The notes: a model not told the origin generated them from the sequence alone. 14,321 bases of DNA from Helicobacteraceae bacterium (GCA_027081565.1 JALWKG010000222.1:1-14321); one strand, 5' to 3'. Counted from the first letter of the stretch, positions 7,388 to 13,553 are shown. Made by a program: numbers and translations.

Positions 7388-7423
7388 TTTTGCAACGCTT
7401 TTGCAACGCTAGCAATATATAAT
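7388..7423 (+). promoter_or_regulatory. PhoB-box-like tandem repeat and -10 box ahead of the lipoprotein gene
   Basis: Two perfect tandem copies of the 11-mer TTTTGCAACGC (7388-7398 and 7399-7409). This equals TTGCAAC-N4-TTGCAAC, the 7+4 spacing of PhoB-type boxes. The repeat ends 8 bases before a perfect TATAAT (7418-7423), so it occupies the -35 position, as in PhoB-activated promoters. The nearest regulator gene (6612-7289) is of the OmpR/PhoB family. The repeat and spacing are seen directly; the regulator assignment is inference. Confidence 0.6.
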
Positions 7424-7431
7424 ATTAAAAG

Positions 7432-7449
7432 AAGAGTAGATATACTCTT
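7432..7449 (+). promoter_or_regulatory. 5'-UTR hairpin of the lipoprotein mRNA
   Basis: A perfect 7-bp inverted repeat AAGAGTA / TACTCTT with a GATA loop. It starts right after the predicted transcription start (about 7430) and lies 12 bases before the ribosome-binding site AAGGA (7461-7465). It could stabilise the 5' end of the RNA. Confidence 0.4.
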
Positions 7450-7471
7450 TATAAATCTAAAAGGAAAAAAT

Positions 7472-8056
7472 ATGAACTATTTAGTAAAACAGGTTGTTTT
7501 GGGGAGTGTTATTGGGCTTATGGGCATGGGTCTTAGTGGTTGTGGTGGTGCCGGTGTGACACCAGAACACCAAAAGCAGGTGGATCAACATGCACAGATG
7601 AACACACAGGTAGGGATGTTTGCACAGGGAAGTGGGATCAACACACTGAACTACACCCTTGGTTTTCCTATCCCGGTAAACAGTGTTGTCTTTTATGAAG
7701 ACATCAACTCCAAGCAGTTGTCTTTTTCATACAATGACAAACGTTACTACCTTCGTAACAACCCACGTTACTCTAAGACCAATATGGATCAGATGATGGA
7801 CCGTTATTTTGGGACTGAAAAAGTAGACCTCTCCAAGTTTACTGAAGCAGAACAAACAGCGATCAAGTCCAATAAGGCTGAAGTTGGTATGAGTAAAGAA
7901 GCTGTTATCTTGGCCATAGGTTATCCACCGGCACATGTGACACCAGACTGGAAAGGTATGGATGACTGGAAATACTGGAAATTCCAACGTGGATATGCAC
8001 AAGACACAATTATCTATCACTTTAAAGACAATAAACTCTCTTCTATAGAAGACTAG
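7472..8056 (+). CDS. Lipoprotein with a BamE/SmpA-like C-terminal domain
   Basis: 194 residues with a lipoprotein signal peptide: Lys6, a hydrophobic stretch 8-20 and lipobox LSGC with Cys24 as the lipidated residue. Gly25 and Gly26 follow, and there is no Asp at +2, so outer-membrane sorting is plausible. The C-terminal part (about 133-194), VGMSKEAVILAIGYPP...WKYW...TIIYHFKDNKLSSIED, follows the pattern of the SmpA/OmlA/BamE fold (G-S-x-E-x-V, LG-x-P, then strands). The middle of the protein matches nothing I recognise. BamE itself is shorter (about 110 residues) and belongs to the outer-membrane beta-barrel assembly machine; this may be a relative with another job. ATG 7472 has AAGGA at 6-base spacing. 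It is a single gene, with its own promoter and a terminator after it. Confidence 0.75.
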   Translation: MNYLVKQVVLGSVIGLMGMGLSGCGGAGVTPEHQKQVDQHAQMNTQVGMFAQGSGINTLNYTLGFPIPVNSVVFYEDINSKQLSFSYNDKRYYLRNNPRYSKTNMDQMMDRYFGTEKVDLSKFTEAEQTAIKSNKAEVGMSKEAVILAIGYPPAHVTPDWKGMDDWKYWKFQRGYAQDTIIYHFKDNKLSSIED

Positions 8057-8060
8057 TTTT

Positions 8061-8085
8061 AAGGCGGAGAGAACACTCCGTTTTT
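8061..8085 (+). terminator. Rho-independent terminator after the lipoprotein gene
   Basis: Stem CGGAG / CTCCG, extended to 9 bp by A-U and G-U pairs (8061-8069 with 8076-8084), a 6-base loop and a TTTTT run at 8081-8085. It begins 4 bases after the lipoprotein stop. Confidence 0.75.
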
Positions 8086-8143
8086 CATACTAATATACGC
8101 ACGCTATATGATATCTGAGTTTATTATAAAAATGTAACTCTGT

Positions 8144-8162
8144 AGCAGGGTAAAACCCTGCT
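8144..8162 (+). terminator. Second hairpin between the lipoprotein and arsC-like genes
   Basis: A perfect 8-bp stem AGCAGGGT / ACCCTGCT with an AAA loop. The tail is T-rich but broken by C. It may be a back-up terminator or an RNA-processing site; it lies about 100 bases upstream of the arsC-like start. Confidence 0.4.
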
Positions 8163-8263
8163 TATCTCTCTCTTTACTTGCTTGTCAAGATCTCATCACA
8201 GTACCAACTTTTATATCAGCTCTGTTATCATCTGCTCCATATTTTATACACAGAGGAGAGATT

Positions 8264-8617
8264 ATGAGTGAAGTACAGATCTGGCATAACCCGCGTTGTT
8301 CTAAGTCGCGTCAAGCTATGGGGATTTTAGAAGAGGCAGGCGTAGATGCTGAAGTGGTAAAGTACCTGGAAGCGGATCTGGATGAAGAGACCATAAAGTC
8401 ACTGTTGTTGATGTTGGACATCGATGCTATAGACCTCATGCGGACAAAAGAAGATATTTTTAAAGAGTTGAAACTGGACAAAGTTGGTGATGAAGGTGTA
8501 CTCATCCGTGCAATGGTACGTTTTCCAAAACTTATAGAACGCCCGATCGTGATTAAAGGTAACAAAGCTGTTATTGGTCGACCACCAGAAAAGATCATAG
8601 AGTTTTTGAACGATTAA
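8264..8617 (+). CDS. arsC: ArsC-family (thioredoxin-fold) arsenate reductase-like protein
   Basis: 117 residues of the glutaredoxin-coupled ArsC family: WHNPRCSKSRQA with catalytic Cys12, then Arg60, Arg93 (ERPIV) and Arg106 (GRPPEKI). These match the three arginines that hold the oxyanion in E. coli plasmid R773 ArsC (R60, R94, R107), so arsenate reduction to arsenite is possible. At 117 residues it is nearer the chromosomal YfgD/ArsC-like subgroup than the 141-residue plasmid enzyme. No arsR, arsB or acr3 lies nearby, so it may be a housekeeping relative. It is cytosolic and monocistronic. The start has the strong site GAGGAGAG (8253-8260). It converges on the ydcH-like gene across a hairpin at 8687. 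Confidence 0.85.
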   Translation: MSEVQIWHNPRCSKSRQAMGILEEAGVDAEVVKYLEADLDEETIKSLLLMLDIDAIDLMRTKEDIFKELKLDKVGDEGVLIRAMVRFPKLIERPIVIKGNKAVIGRPPEKIIEFLND

Positions 8618-8686
8618 GAGAAATAGTGTCACTGTTAAGATTGAGAGTGTATAAAAAGTAAAGAGTTATGAAGGATAAGGTGAAGA

Positions 8687-8710
8687 TACGACGGTAATCT
8701 TACCGTCGTA
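8687..8710. terminator. Shared hairpin between convergent arsC-like and ydcH-like genes
   Basis: A perfect 10-bp stem TACGACGGTA / TACCGTCGTA with a 4-base loop, 6 bases from the stop of the minus-strand gene. On the plus strand it is followed by GAAGTTTT. The tails are only moderately T-rich on both sides, so it probably acts as a weak two-way terminator. Confidence 0.65.
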
Positions 8711-8716
8711 GAAGTT

Positions 8717-8953
8717 TTAAAGGCTGTGCTCTTTTTTGTACTTCATCAAGATGCCATAGGCTTCGTCTTTAAGAAGCAGCTTCTCTTTTTTAAGTGCTTC
8801 AAGCTCAAGGTCTGTCATGGGGATGTCACCATTTTCTGCTTTTGCGATTTTGTCATCAAGCTCATTGTGCTTTTCGAAGATATGTAAAAAGTGTGCGTTC
8901 TCGTTGCCGTTTTCTTTCATGTGTGTGATGATATCTCTGTATTCGTGTAGCAT
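8717..8953 (-). CDS. YdcH/DUF465 family small protein
   Basis: 78 residues, charged and predicted to be alpha-helical coiled coil. MLHEYRDIITHMKENG, HFLHIFEKHNELDDKI and LEALKKEKLLLKDEAYGILMKYKKEH are the family's conserved blocks. The molecular function is not established. It is cytosolic, without a signal or membrane segment. ATG 8953 has AAGGA at 7-base spacing. It is the last gene of the minus-strand dcd operon, 30 bases after the membrane-protein gene, and ends at the shared hairpin. Confidence 0.88.
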   Translation of the reverse strand: MLHEYRDIITHMKENGNENAHFLHIFEKHNELDDKIAKAENGDIPMTDLELEALKKEKLLLKDEAYGILMKYKKEHSL

Positions 8954-8983
8954 GTGGTTTCCTTAAGATTATGTTTAACGAAA

Positions 8984-9394
8984 TTATAGCGTTTCGTTGG
9001 TTTGAAAATGGTTAATACTTTGCTTGCCCAGCATATAAAAAAATGCAATAAGCAGGAGGTAAAAACCCAGCCAGATAAAGTTGGAGAGAACATTGCCTGC
9101 CTGGTAGAGTGAAGCATACATCAGCAGGTCGCTGATAATGATCAATATCGTCCCAAGTTCAAGAAGTTTTTGAAGGGCGATCTCTCTGCGTTTGGCAAAC
9201 ATTCTCCAGAGAAAAAAGTAGCCTATGCCATACATAAACAGTAGAGTGCTAAAACTCAAGTACATTAACATGTTGGCAGAGAGTGCCTCTTGTAACACAC
9301 TACGTATAGATATGTCTACAAAACTGATGATAAAAGGGAGTAACATCCCTCCTAATAAAAAGAGTTCGACCAGAGCTTTGTACAGAGGTTTTAT
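8984..9394 (-). CDS. Small multi-pass membrane protein, unknown function (start uncertain)
   Basis: Four probable membrane helices: FLLGGMLLPFIISFV, MLMYLSFSTLLFMYGIGYFFLW, a segment LELGTILIIISDLLMYASLY, and NFIWLGFYLLLIAFFYML, joined by basic loops such as RMFAKRREIALQK. No family is recognised. The first ATG is at 9346 (120 residues), but an AGGAGGG directly abuts it, too close to work as a ribosome-binding site, and it sits inside the first helix. The frame stays open upstream, and KPLYKALVELFLLGG reads as a natural N-terminus with positive residues before the helix. AAGGA lies 7 bases before an ATA at 9394, where the ATA overlaps the dcd stop (ATAA). I give the longer span (136 residues) while noting that ATA is not a normal start; CTG codons at 9385 and 9370 are other options. 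It lies between dcd and the ydcH-like gene in one operon. Confidence 0.65.
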   Translation of the reverse strand: MKPLYKALVELFLLGGMLLPFIISFVDISIRSVLQEALSANMLMYLSFSTLLFMYGIGYFFLWRMFAKRREIALQKLLELGTILIIISDLLMYASLYQAGNVLSNFIWLGFYLLLIAFFYMLGKQSINHFQTNETL

Positions 9395-9951
9395 GCAAGG
9401 ATCCTTGGCAGGGTGATACCCTCTTGACCTTGGTATTTTCCTTTTTTATCTGCATAAGAGGTCTCACAGGCTTCATCGCCTTGTAAAAAGAGAACCTGTG
9501 CGATCCCTTCATTGGCATAGATCTTAGCAGGCAGCGGTGTGGTGTTAGAGATCTCTATAGTGATGTGGCCTTCAAACTCTGGCTCAAAAGGGGTGACATT
9601 GACAATGATCCCACAGCGTGCATACGTAGATTTTCCAAGACAGATCGCTAAAACATCACGAGGGATTTTAAAGTACTCTACTGTTCGTGCAAGAGCAAAT
9701 GAGTTGGGAGGCACGATACAGACATCGCCTTCAAAGTCCACAACATTGGCGTCATCAAAATGTTTTGGGTCTACCACAGTTGAGTTGAGGTTGGTAAAGA
9801 TCTGGAACTCGTTACTGACACGGATGTCATAACCGTAAGAACTTAGACCGTAAGAGACAACACCCTTACCCACCTGGTCTTCACAAAATGGTGTGATCAT
9901 CCCCTTGTCTATAGCCTGCTCTCTAATCCATGTATCTGCTTTTAAACCCAT
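9391..9951 (-). CDS. dcd: dCTP deaminase
   Basis: 186 residues, close to the usual length (about 190). It deaminates dCTP to dUTP, supplying dUMP for thymidylate synthesis in the cytosol. Signature segments are SYGYDIRV (38-45), GKSTYARCGIIVNVTP (106-121), EPEFEGHITIEISN with the catalytic Glu133, and KYQGQEGITLPRI at the C-terminus. It looks like the ordinary homotrimeric enzyme; I see no evidence for the bifunctional dCTP deaminase/dUTPase form. ATG 9951 has AAAGGA at 7-base spacing. It is first in a minus-strand operon with the membrane protein and the ydcH-like gene, and divergent from accB. Confidence 0.97.
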   Translation of the reverse strand: MGLKADTWIREQAIDKGMITPFCEDQVGKGVVSYGLSSYGYDIRVSNEFQIFTNLNSTVVDPKHFDDANVVDFEGDVCIVPPNSFALARTVEYFKIPRDVLAICLGKSTYARCGIIVNVTPFEPEFEGHITIEISNTTPLPAKIYANEGIAQVLFLQGDEACETSYADKKGKYQGQEGITLPRILA

Positions 9952-10019
9952 TATATTCCTTTAATATGTGTGTAAATATGTAAAAAACATCATTAAAAGT
10001 CTGTTTTTTAAAGTCTGCT

Positions 10020-10040
10020 TAGAAGTATAAATTACTTCTA
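10020..10040. promoter_or_regulatory. Operator-like palindrome between dcd and accB
   Basis: A perfect 8-bp inverted repeat, TAGAAGTA / TACTTCTA, around a TAAAT centre. It lies about 17 bases upstream of the candidate accB -10 box and about 70 bases upstream of dcd. Nearby is a direct repeat AAAGTCTG (9996-10003 and 10010-10017). It may be a repressor or activator site acting on either gene; the binder is unknown. Confidence 0.4.
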
Positions 10041-10056
10041 TTAATAGTAAGTGTGT

Positions 10057-10062
10057 TATTAT
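10057..10062 (+). promoter_or_regulatory. Candidate -10 box of accB-accC
   Basis: TATTAT at 10057-10062 predicts a start near 10069 and a leader of about 75 bases before accB. No -35 consensus is seen. The surrounding sequence is AT-rich, so this is a candidate only. Confidence 0.35.
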
Positions 10063-10142
10063 ATCGCATTAAATTTAAGAGCACTTACGACCCCTTTTTG
10101 AGAGGGTAGAGGTGTTCAGAAGCTATTTAGGAGCCTTTAACT

Positions 10143-10589
10143 ATGGAAAACAAGCAAATTAACGCACTTATCACTAAGTTTGACGAAAGTGGTCTTTCAA
10201 AGATCAAAATCACTAGAGACGGTTTTGAGATCGAGATGGAAAAAGCAACAGGTCTGGTTGCAGCACCGGTTCAAGCAGTTGCAGCGGCTCCAGTAGCACA
10301 AGCAGCACCAGCCGCATCTACGGCTCCAGCTGCTGCAGCAGCAATCACGGGTGATACGATCGACTCGCCAATGGTTGGTACATACTACGCAGCACCATCA
10401 CCAGACTCTGCACCATTTATAAAAGTGGGAGATACAGTGAAAAAAGGTCAGGCAGTAGCAGTTCTTGAAGCGATGAAGATCATGAATGAGCTTGAAGCTG
10501 AGTTTGACTGTAAGATCCTTGAGATTCTTGTGACTGACGGTCAAGCAGTAGAGTACGATATGCCTCTCTTTGTAGTAGAGAAGATCTAA
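10143..10589 (+). CDS. accB: Biotin carboxyl carrier protein of acetyl-CoA carboxylase
   Basis: 148 residues; carries the biotin that shuttles CO2 from biotin carboxylase to the carboxyltransferase in the first step of fatty-acid synthesis. An N-terminal helical region (1-35) is followed by a flexible Ala/Pro-rich linker (about 38-70), then the biotinyl domain with SPMVGTYYAAPSP and the biotin site EAMKIMNE, where Lys112 is modified. This is the standard layout and near the E. coli length (156). TAGGAG lies 9 bases before the ATG. accC starts 2 bases after its stop, so the two are co-transcribed and translationally coupled. Confidence 0.97.
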   Translation: MENKQINALITKFDESGLSKIKITRDGFEIEMEKATGLVAAPVQAVAAAPVAQAAPAASTAPAAAAAITGDTIDSPMVGTYYAAPSPDSAPFIKVGDTVKKGQAVAVLEAMKIMNELEAEFDCKILEILVTDGQAVEYDMPLFVVEKI

Positions 10590-10591
10590 AT

Positions 10592-11932
10592 ATGGCTGAG
10601 ATCAAACGTATCTTGGTCGCGAATCGTGGAGAGATCGCTCTTCGCGCTATTCGTACCATAAAAGAGATGGGTAAAGAGGCAGTTGCTGTCTATTCTAAAG
10701 GGGATGAAGGTTCTGAATACCTGAAACTTGCAGATGCTTCTATCTGTATCGGTGCGGCACCTAGTTCTGCATCGTACTTGAGTATTCCAGCTATTATCTC
10801 TGCAGCAGAGGTAAGTCATTGTGATGCGATCTTCCCGGGTTATGGTTTCTTGTCTGAGAACCAGGACTTTGTTGAGATCTGTACACACCACGACATCAAG
10901 TTCATTGGGCCGACTGTTGCGGTTATGGAACTGATGTCTGACAAGTCTAAAGCAAAAGATGTCATGATCAAAGCAGACGTTCCTGTAGTTCCAGGTTCTG
11001 ATGGTGCTATCGATGATATTAAAGATGCTGCCGAGCGTGCAAAAGTAGTCGGTTACCCGGTTATCTTGAAAGCTGCCCAGGGTGGTGGTGGACGTGGTAT
11101 GCGTGTGGTTGAAGAGGAAGCTGGTCTTAAAAATGCATTTTTGGCAGCAGAGTCTGAGGCTATCACGGCATTTGGCGACGGTACGATCTACATGGAGAAG
11201 TTCATTGAGGCGCCACGTCATATCGAAGTACAGATCATGGCAGACAGCCATGGTAACGTACTTCATATCGGTGAGCGTGACTGTTCTATGCAACGTCGTC
11301 ACCAGAAGCTTATCGAAGAGTCTCCTGCCAACATCTTGACACCGGAAGTACGTGAGCGCCTTCACGCGGCTGCTGTCCGTGCAACAAAGTTTATAAAGTA
11401 TGAAGGTGCTGGTACGTTCGAGTTCCTGCTTGACAAGAACCTTGACTTCTACTTCATGGAGATGAACACACGTCTTCAAGTCGAGCACACTGTTTCCGAA
11501 GAGGTAAGTGGTCTTGACCTGATCGAGTGGATGATTCGTGTAGCTGAGGGTGAAGCACTTCCAAGCCAGGAGAGCATTACTTTCCATGGTCACTCTATAG
11601 AGTGTCGTATCTCTGCAGAAGACTCTGTGCGTTTCTTGCCATCTCCAGGTACGATCACGGAGTGGGTAGCACCGGGTGGTCTGGGTGTTCGTATTGATAC
11701 CCATGCCCATGCAGGTTATACGGTACCATCGACATATGACTCTATGATCGGTAAACTGATCGTTAAAGCGGACACTCGCGAAAAAGCGGTAAAGCGTATG
11801 CATCGTGCCCTTAGTGAGTTTAAGATCGAAGGTATTCGTACTACTGTTGATTTCCATAAAAAGATGATGGCCAACCCTGACTTCATCAACAACAATTTCG
11901 ATACAAAGTATCTCGAAAACTACAAGGGCTAA
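10592..11932 (+). CDS. accC: Biotin carboxylase subunit of acetyl-CoA carboxylase
   Basis: 446 residues, near the E. coli length (449). An ATP-grasp enzyme that carboxylates BCCP-biotin with bicarbonate and ATP. The N-terminal domain begins IKRILVANRGEIALRAIRT. The ATP-grasp has the glycine loop GGGGRGMR (164-171) and the catalytic stretch HIGERDCSMQRRHQKLIEESP. EFLLDKNLDFYFMEMNTRLQVEHTVSE carries the metal-binding Glu residues and the active-site Arg. The C-terminal domain has ECRISAED. The ribosome-binding site is weak, fitting coupling to accB. A 423-codon open frame on the opposite strand is a codon-bias shadow. The carboxyltransferase genes accA and accD are not in the window. Confidence 0.98.
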   Translation: MAEIKRILVANRGEIALRAIRTIKEMGKEAVAVYSKGDEGSEYLKLADASICIGAAPSSASYLSIPAIISAAEVSHCDAIFPGYGFLSENQDFVEICTHHDIKFIGPTVAVMELMSDKSKAKDVMIKADVPVVPGSDGAIDDIKDAAERAKVVGYPVILKAAQGGGGRGMRVVEEEAGLKNAFLAAESEAITAFGDGTIYMEKFIEAPRHIEVQIMADSHGNVLHIGERDCSMQRRHQKLIEESPANILTPEVRERLHAAAVRATKFIKYEGAGTFEFLLDKNLDFYFMEMNTRLQVEHTVSEEVSGLDLIEWMIRVAEGEALPSQESITFHGHSIECRISAEDSVRFLPSPGTITEWVAPGGLGVRIDTHAHAGYTVPSTYDSMIGKLIVKADTREKAVKRMHRALSEFKIEGIRTTVDFHKKMMANPDFINNNFDTKYLENYKG

Positions 11933-11945
11933 CGCTCGACTAATA

Positions 11946-11987
11946 TAAAGCTAATGCTTTACTTTAGTTCAGGATCAATTCCTGAAC
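11946..11987 (+). terminator. Two hairpins after accC
   Basis: The first is TAAAGC / GCTTTA (11946-11951 and 11956-11961, 4-base loop). The second is the perfect 8-bp GTTCAGGA / TCCTGAAC (11967-11974 and 11980-11987, 5-base loop). Neither has a T-run directly after it, so they may pause polymerase or protect the accBC mRNA 3' end rather than act as classic terminators. Confidence 0.45.
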
Positions 11988-12004
11988 GAAGCCATCACAT
12001 ATAA

Positions 12005-12059
12005 CTCTTTTTACTCTTCAATCTCCTCTTTAACGCTCTTAACAACAATAGAGTATAAT
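12005..12059 (+). promoter_or_regulatory. hisIE promoter with periodic CTCTT tracts
   Basis: A perfect TATAAT at 12054-12059 predicts a start near 12066. Instead of a -35 box, four CTCTT tracts (12005, 12014, 12026, 12036) recur every 9-12 bases upstream. Published work on Campylobacter jejuni RpoD promoters describes a periodic T-rich signal in place of the -35 box, which this resembles. The ribosome-binding site is a weak TTGGAA 5 bases before the ATG. Confidence 0.6.
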
Positions 12060-12085
12060 TACGCAATTAAAACATTGGAACTATT

Positions 12086-12766
12086 ATGGAAGAAATTTTA
12101 AACCGCGTAGATTGGGAAAAGTCTGAACTCCTGCCTGTTATCGTTCAAGATGAGACAACAAACGAAGTCCTTATGATGGCATATATGAACAGAGAAGCGC
12201 TGCAACTCTCTTTGGAGACCAAGCTTGCTCACTACTTTTCACGTACCAAACAGCGTATCTGGAAAAAAGGAGAGAGTTCAAACCACCTTCAACACATCAG
12301 CTCTTTTATGATCGATTGTGATAACGACACCCTACTGCTTAAGATCAAACAAGACGGTGTTGCCTGCCATACCGGGCGTAAGTCATGTTTCTTTACGGAA
12401 CTTGATTCTGGTGAAGTGACTATAGAAAAGAGTGTGGATACTGACGCTATGTACGGTGTTATTGATACGCTGTATCATACTATTTTGGACCGAAAAAATG
12501 CAGATCCAGAGACCTCTTGGACAGCAAAGCTGCTCTCAAAAGGGGACAACGATATCTTGAAAAAGGTCGTTGAAGAGGCGGGTGAGTTTAGTTTTGCAGT
12601 TAAAGACAAAGATGAAAAAGAGATCATCTATGAATGTGCAGACTTGACCTATCATGTTTTAGTGGCACTCGGTCATATGAATATATCACCTGACCGTGTG
12701 AAACAAGAACTTGCACGCCGCTTTGGTATGAGTGGTATTGCAGAGAAGGCCTCTCGAAAAAAGTAG
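12086..12766 (+). CDS. hisIE: Bifunctional phosphoribosyl-AMP cyclohydrolase / phosphoribosyl-ATP pyrophosphatase
   Basis: 226 residues catalysing the second and third steps of histidine synthesis. The HisI part (1-about 110) has HYFSRTKQRIWKKGESSNH and the metal ligands D77, D79, D81 in DCDND, plus C94, H95 and C101 (GVACHTGRKSC). The HisE part (about 120-226) has KVVEEAGEF with E163/E164 and YECADLTYH with E183/D186, the MazG-like metal site that cleaves phosphoribosyl-ATP. All key residues are present. It stands alone, apart from any other his gene in the window, with its own promoter. Its stop is 2 bases from the stop of the convergent globin gene. Confidence 0.97.
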   Translation: MEEILNRVDWEKSELLPVIVQDETTNEVLMMAYMNREALQLSLETKLAHYFSRTKQRIWKKGESSNHLQHISSFMIDCDNDTLLLKIKQDGVACHTGRKSCFFTELDSGEVTIEKSVDTDAMYGVIDTLYHTILDRKNADPETSWTAKLLSKGDNDILKKVVEEAGEFSFAVKDKDEKEIIYECADLTYHVLVALGHMNISPDRVKQELARRFGMSGIAEKASRKK

Positions 12767-12768
12767 TT

Positions 12769-13236
12769 TTAGTGCATGCTCTCAAACTTACGCTCTTTGC
12801 TAAAAGAGTTGACTGTAAGTTTTGAGAAAGCTTCTACATAGTTCCAAAAGCTCTCTTTGAGAGCTTCATCCACCTCTGTTACTTCTAATGTCTCTCTCAT
12901 ACAGCCCAACCACTCCAAACGTGACTTCTCATAAATACTAAAGTCGTCATGCACACGAATCATAAACTCGTTTAGCTCCATACCTCCTGCCTCTTTATAG
13001 ACCTTTGGTCCACCACAGATCTCTATGAAAAAGAGAGTGTTTTTTTCTTTGACCTTGGCAAACTCCTCTTCGTCCTGGGGAAAAAAGTTGGCAATATCAC
13101 TTTCATAGATACAGTCGTAAAAACGGTACATCATCTCTTTCATCCCCTCAAATCCTAACGCATCATAAAACCCTTTAGCAGGATTTTCAAATGGAACCTC
13201 TTCACCTTTTACAGTAGCAGTTACATTAAAATTCAT
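12769..13236 (-). CDS. Truncated hemoglobin
   Basis: 155 residues; the 2-on-2 globin core spans about 24-125, with short extensions at both ends. FYDALGFEGMKEMMYRFYDCIY gives the A-B helices with FY at 39-40 (B10 region); GGPKVY (75-80) is the E-F turn; His96 in IRVHDDFSI is the likely proximal haem ligand; Trp109 in EWLGCM is the G8 tryptophan typical of groups II and III. I lean to group II, not firmly. Such proteins bind O2 or NO and are linked to oxygen handling or nitrosative stress. ATG 13236 has AAGGAGAT at 6-base spacing. It is divergent from the carbonic anhydrase gene. Confidence 0.85.
   Translation of the reverse strand: MNFNVTATVKGEEVPFENPAKGFYDALGFEGMKEMMYRFYDCIYESDIANFFPQDEEEFAKVKEKNTLFFIEICGGPKVYKEAGGMELNEFMIRVHDDFSIYEKSRLEWLGCMRETLEVTEVDEALKESFWNYVEAFSKLTVNSFSKERKFESMH
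12781..12826. repeat. Nested inverted repeat at the hisIE / globin convergent junction
   Basis: Outer arms CTCAAACTTAC (12781-12791) and GTAAGTTTTGAG (12815-12826) pair with one bulged base. Inside, CTCTTT (12793-12798) pairs with AAAGAG (12803-12808) around a 4-base loop. It lies within the last codons of the globin gene and 15 bases past the hisIE stop. It may serve as the 3' end structure for hisIE, but no T-run follows. Confidence 0.5.
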
Positions 13237-13553
13237 CTCGATCTCCTTGGCTAAATATATGAGGTATCGTACTGTTTATACTACAACATGATATTAATTT
13301 AATTCAACTTTTGAGCAATAATAGATAAATGTTACATTTAGAAACATTATAATTGTTTTAAGAATTTATAATCATTATATGCTACGAGATGGAGTGTATA
13401 TATAATTACTATTAGTAACATATTATATTAATATACTATTTATTTGTATCATTATGTAACATTAATAATAATTATAAATGAATTAGACACTGCTTTGAAC
13501 CCTATTATACAAAATGCTGTTACCGTTCTTCAACGATAATAAAAGGAGGAGAG
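13237..13553. other. AT-rich divergent intergenic region (globin / carbonic anhydrase)
   Basis: No gene is seen in these 317 bases. The region holds two inverted copies of ATGTAACATT (minus strand 13337-13328, plus strand 13454-13463), a Fur-box-like TAATAAT-A-ATTATAA (13463-13477), a candidate -10 TATTAT (13503-13508) for the carbonic anhydrase gene, and a TATAAA-like stretch on the minus strand near 13275-13280 for the globin gene. The composition is so AT-rich that single short matches are weak evidence. Confidence 0.6.

Noticed and set aside
8264..8617. An arsenic-resistance operon
   Set aside because: Only the ArsC-like gene is present; no arsR, efflux gene or arsenic-type operator is visible nearby.
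10586..11857. 423-codon open frame on the minus strand opposite accC
   Set aside because: It lies wholly antisense to an unmistakable accC, has low-complexity Thr/Arg/Cys-rich content, no recognisable domain and no good ribosome-binding site; it is a by-product of codon usage.
13237..13553. A small RNA gene in the AT-rich gap
   Set aside because: No strong hairpin with a T-run and no paired promoter and terminator; only candidate regulatory motifs.
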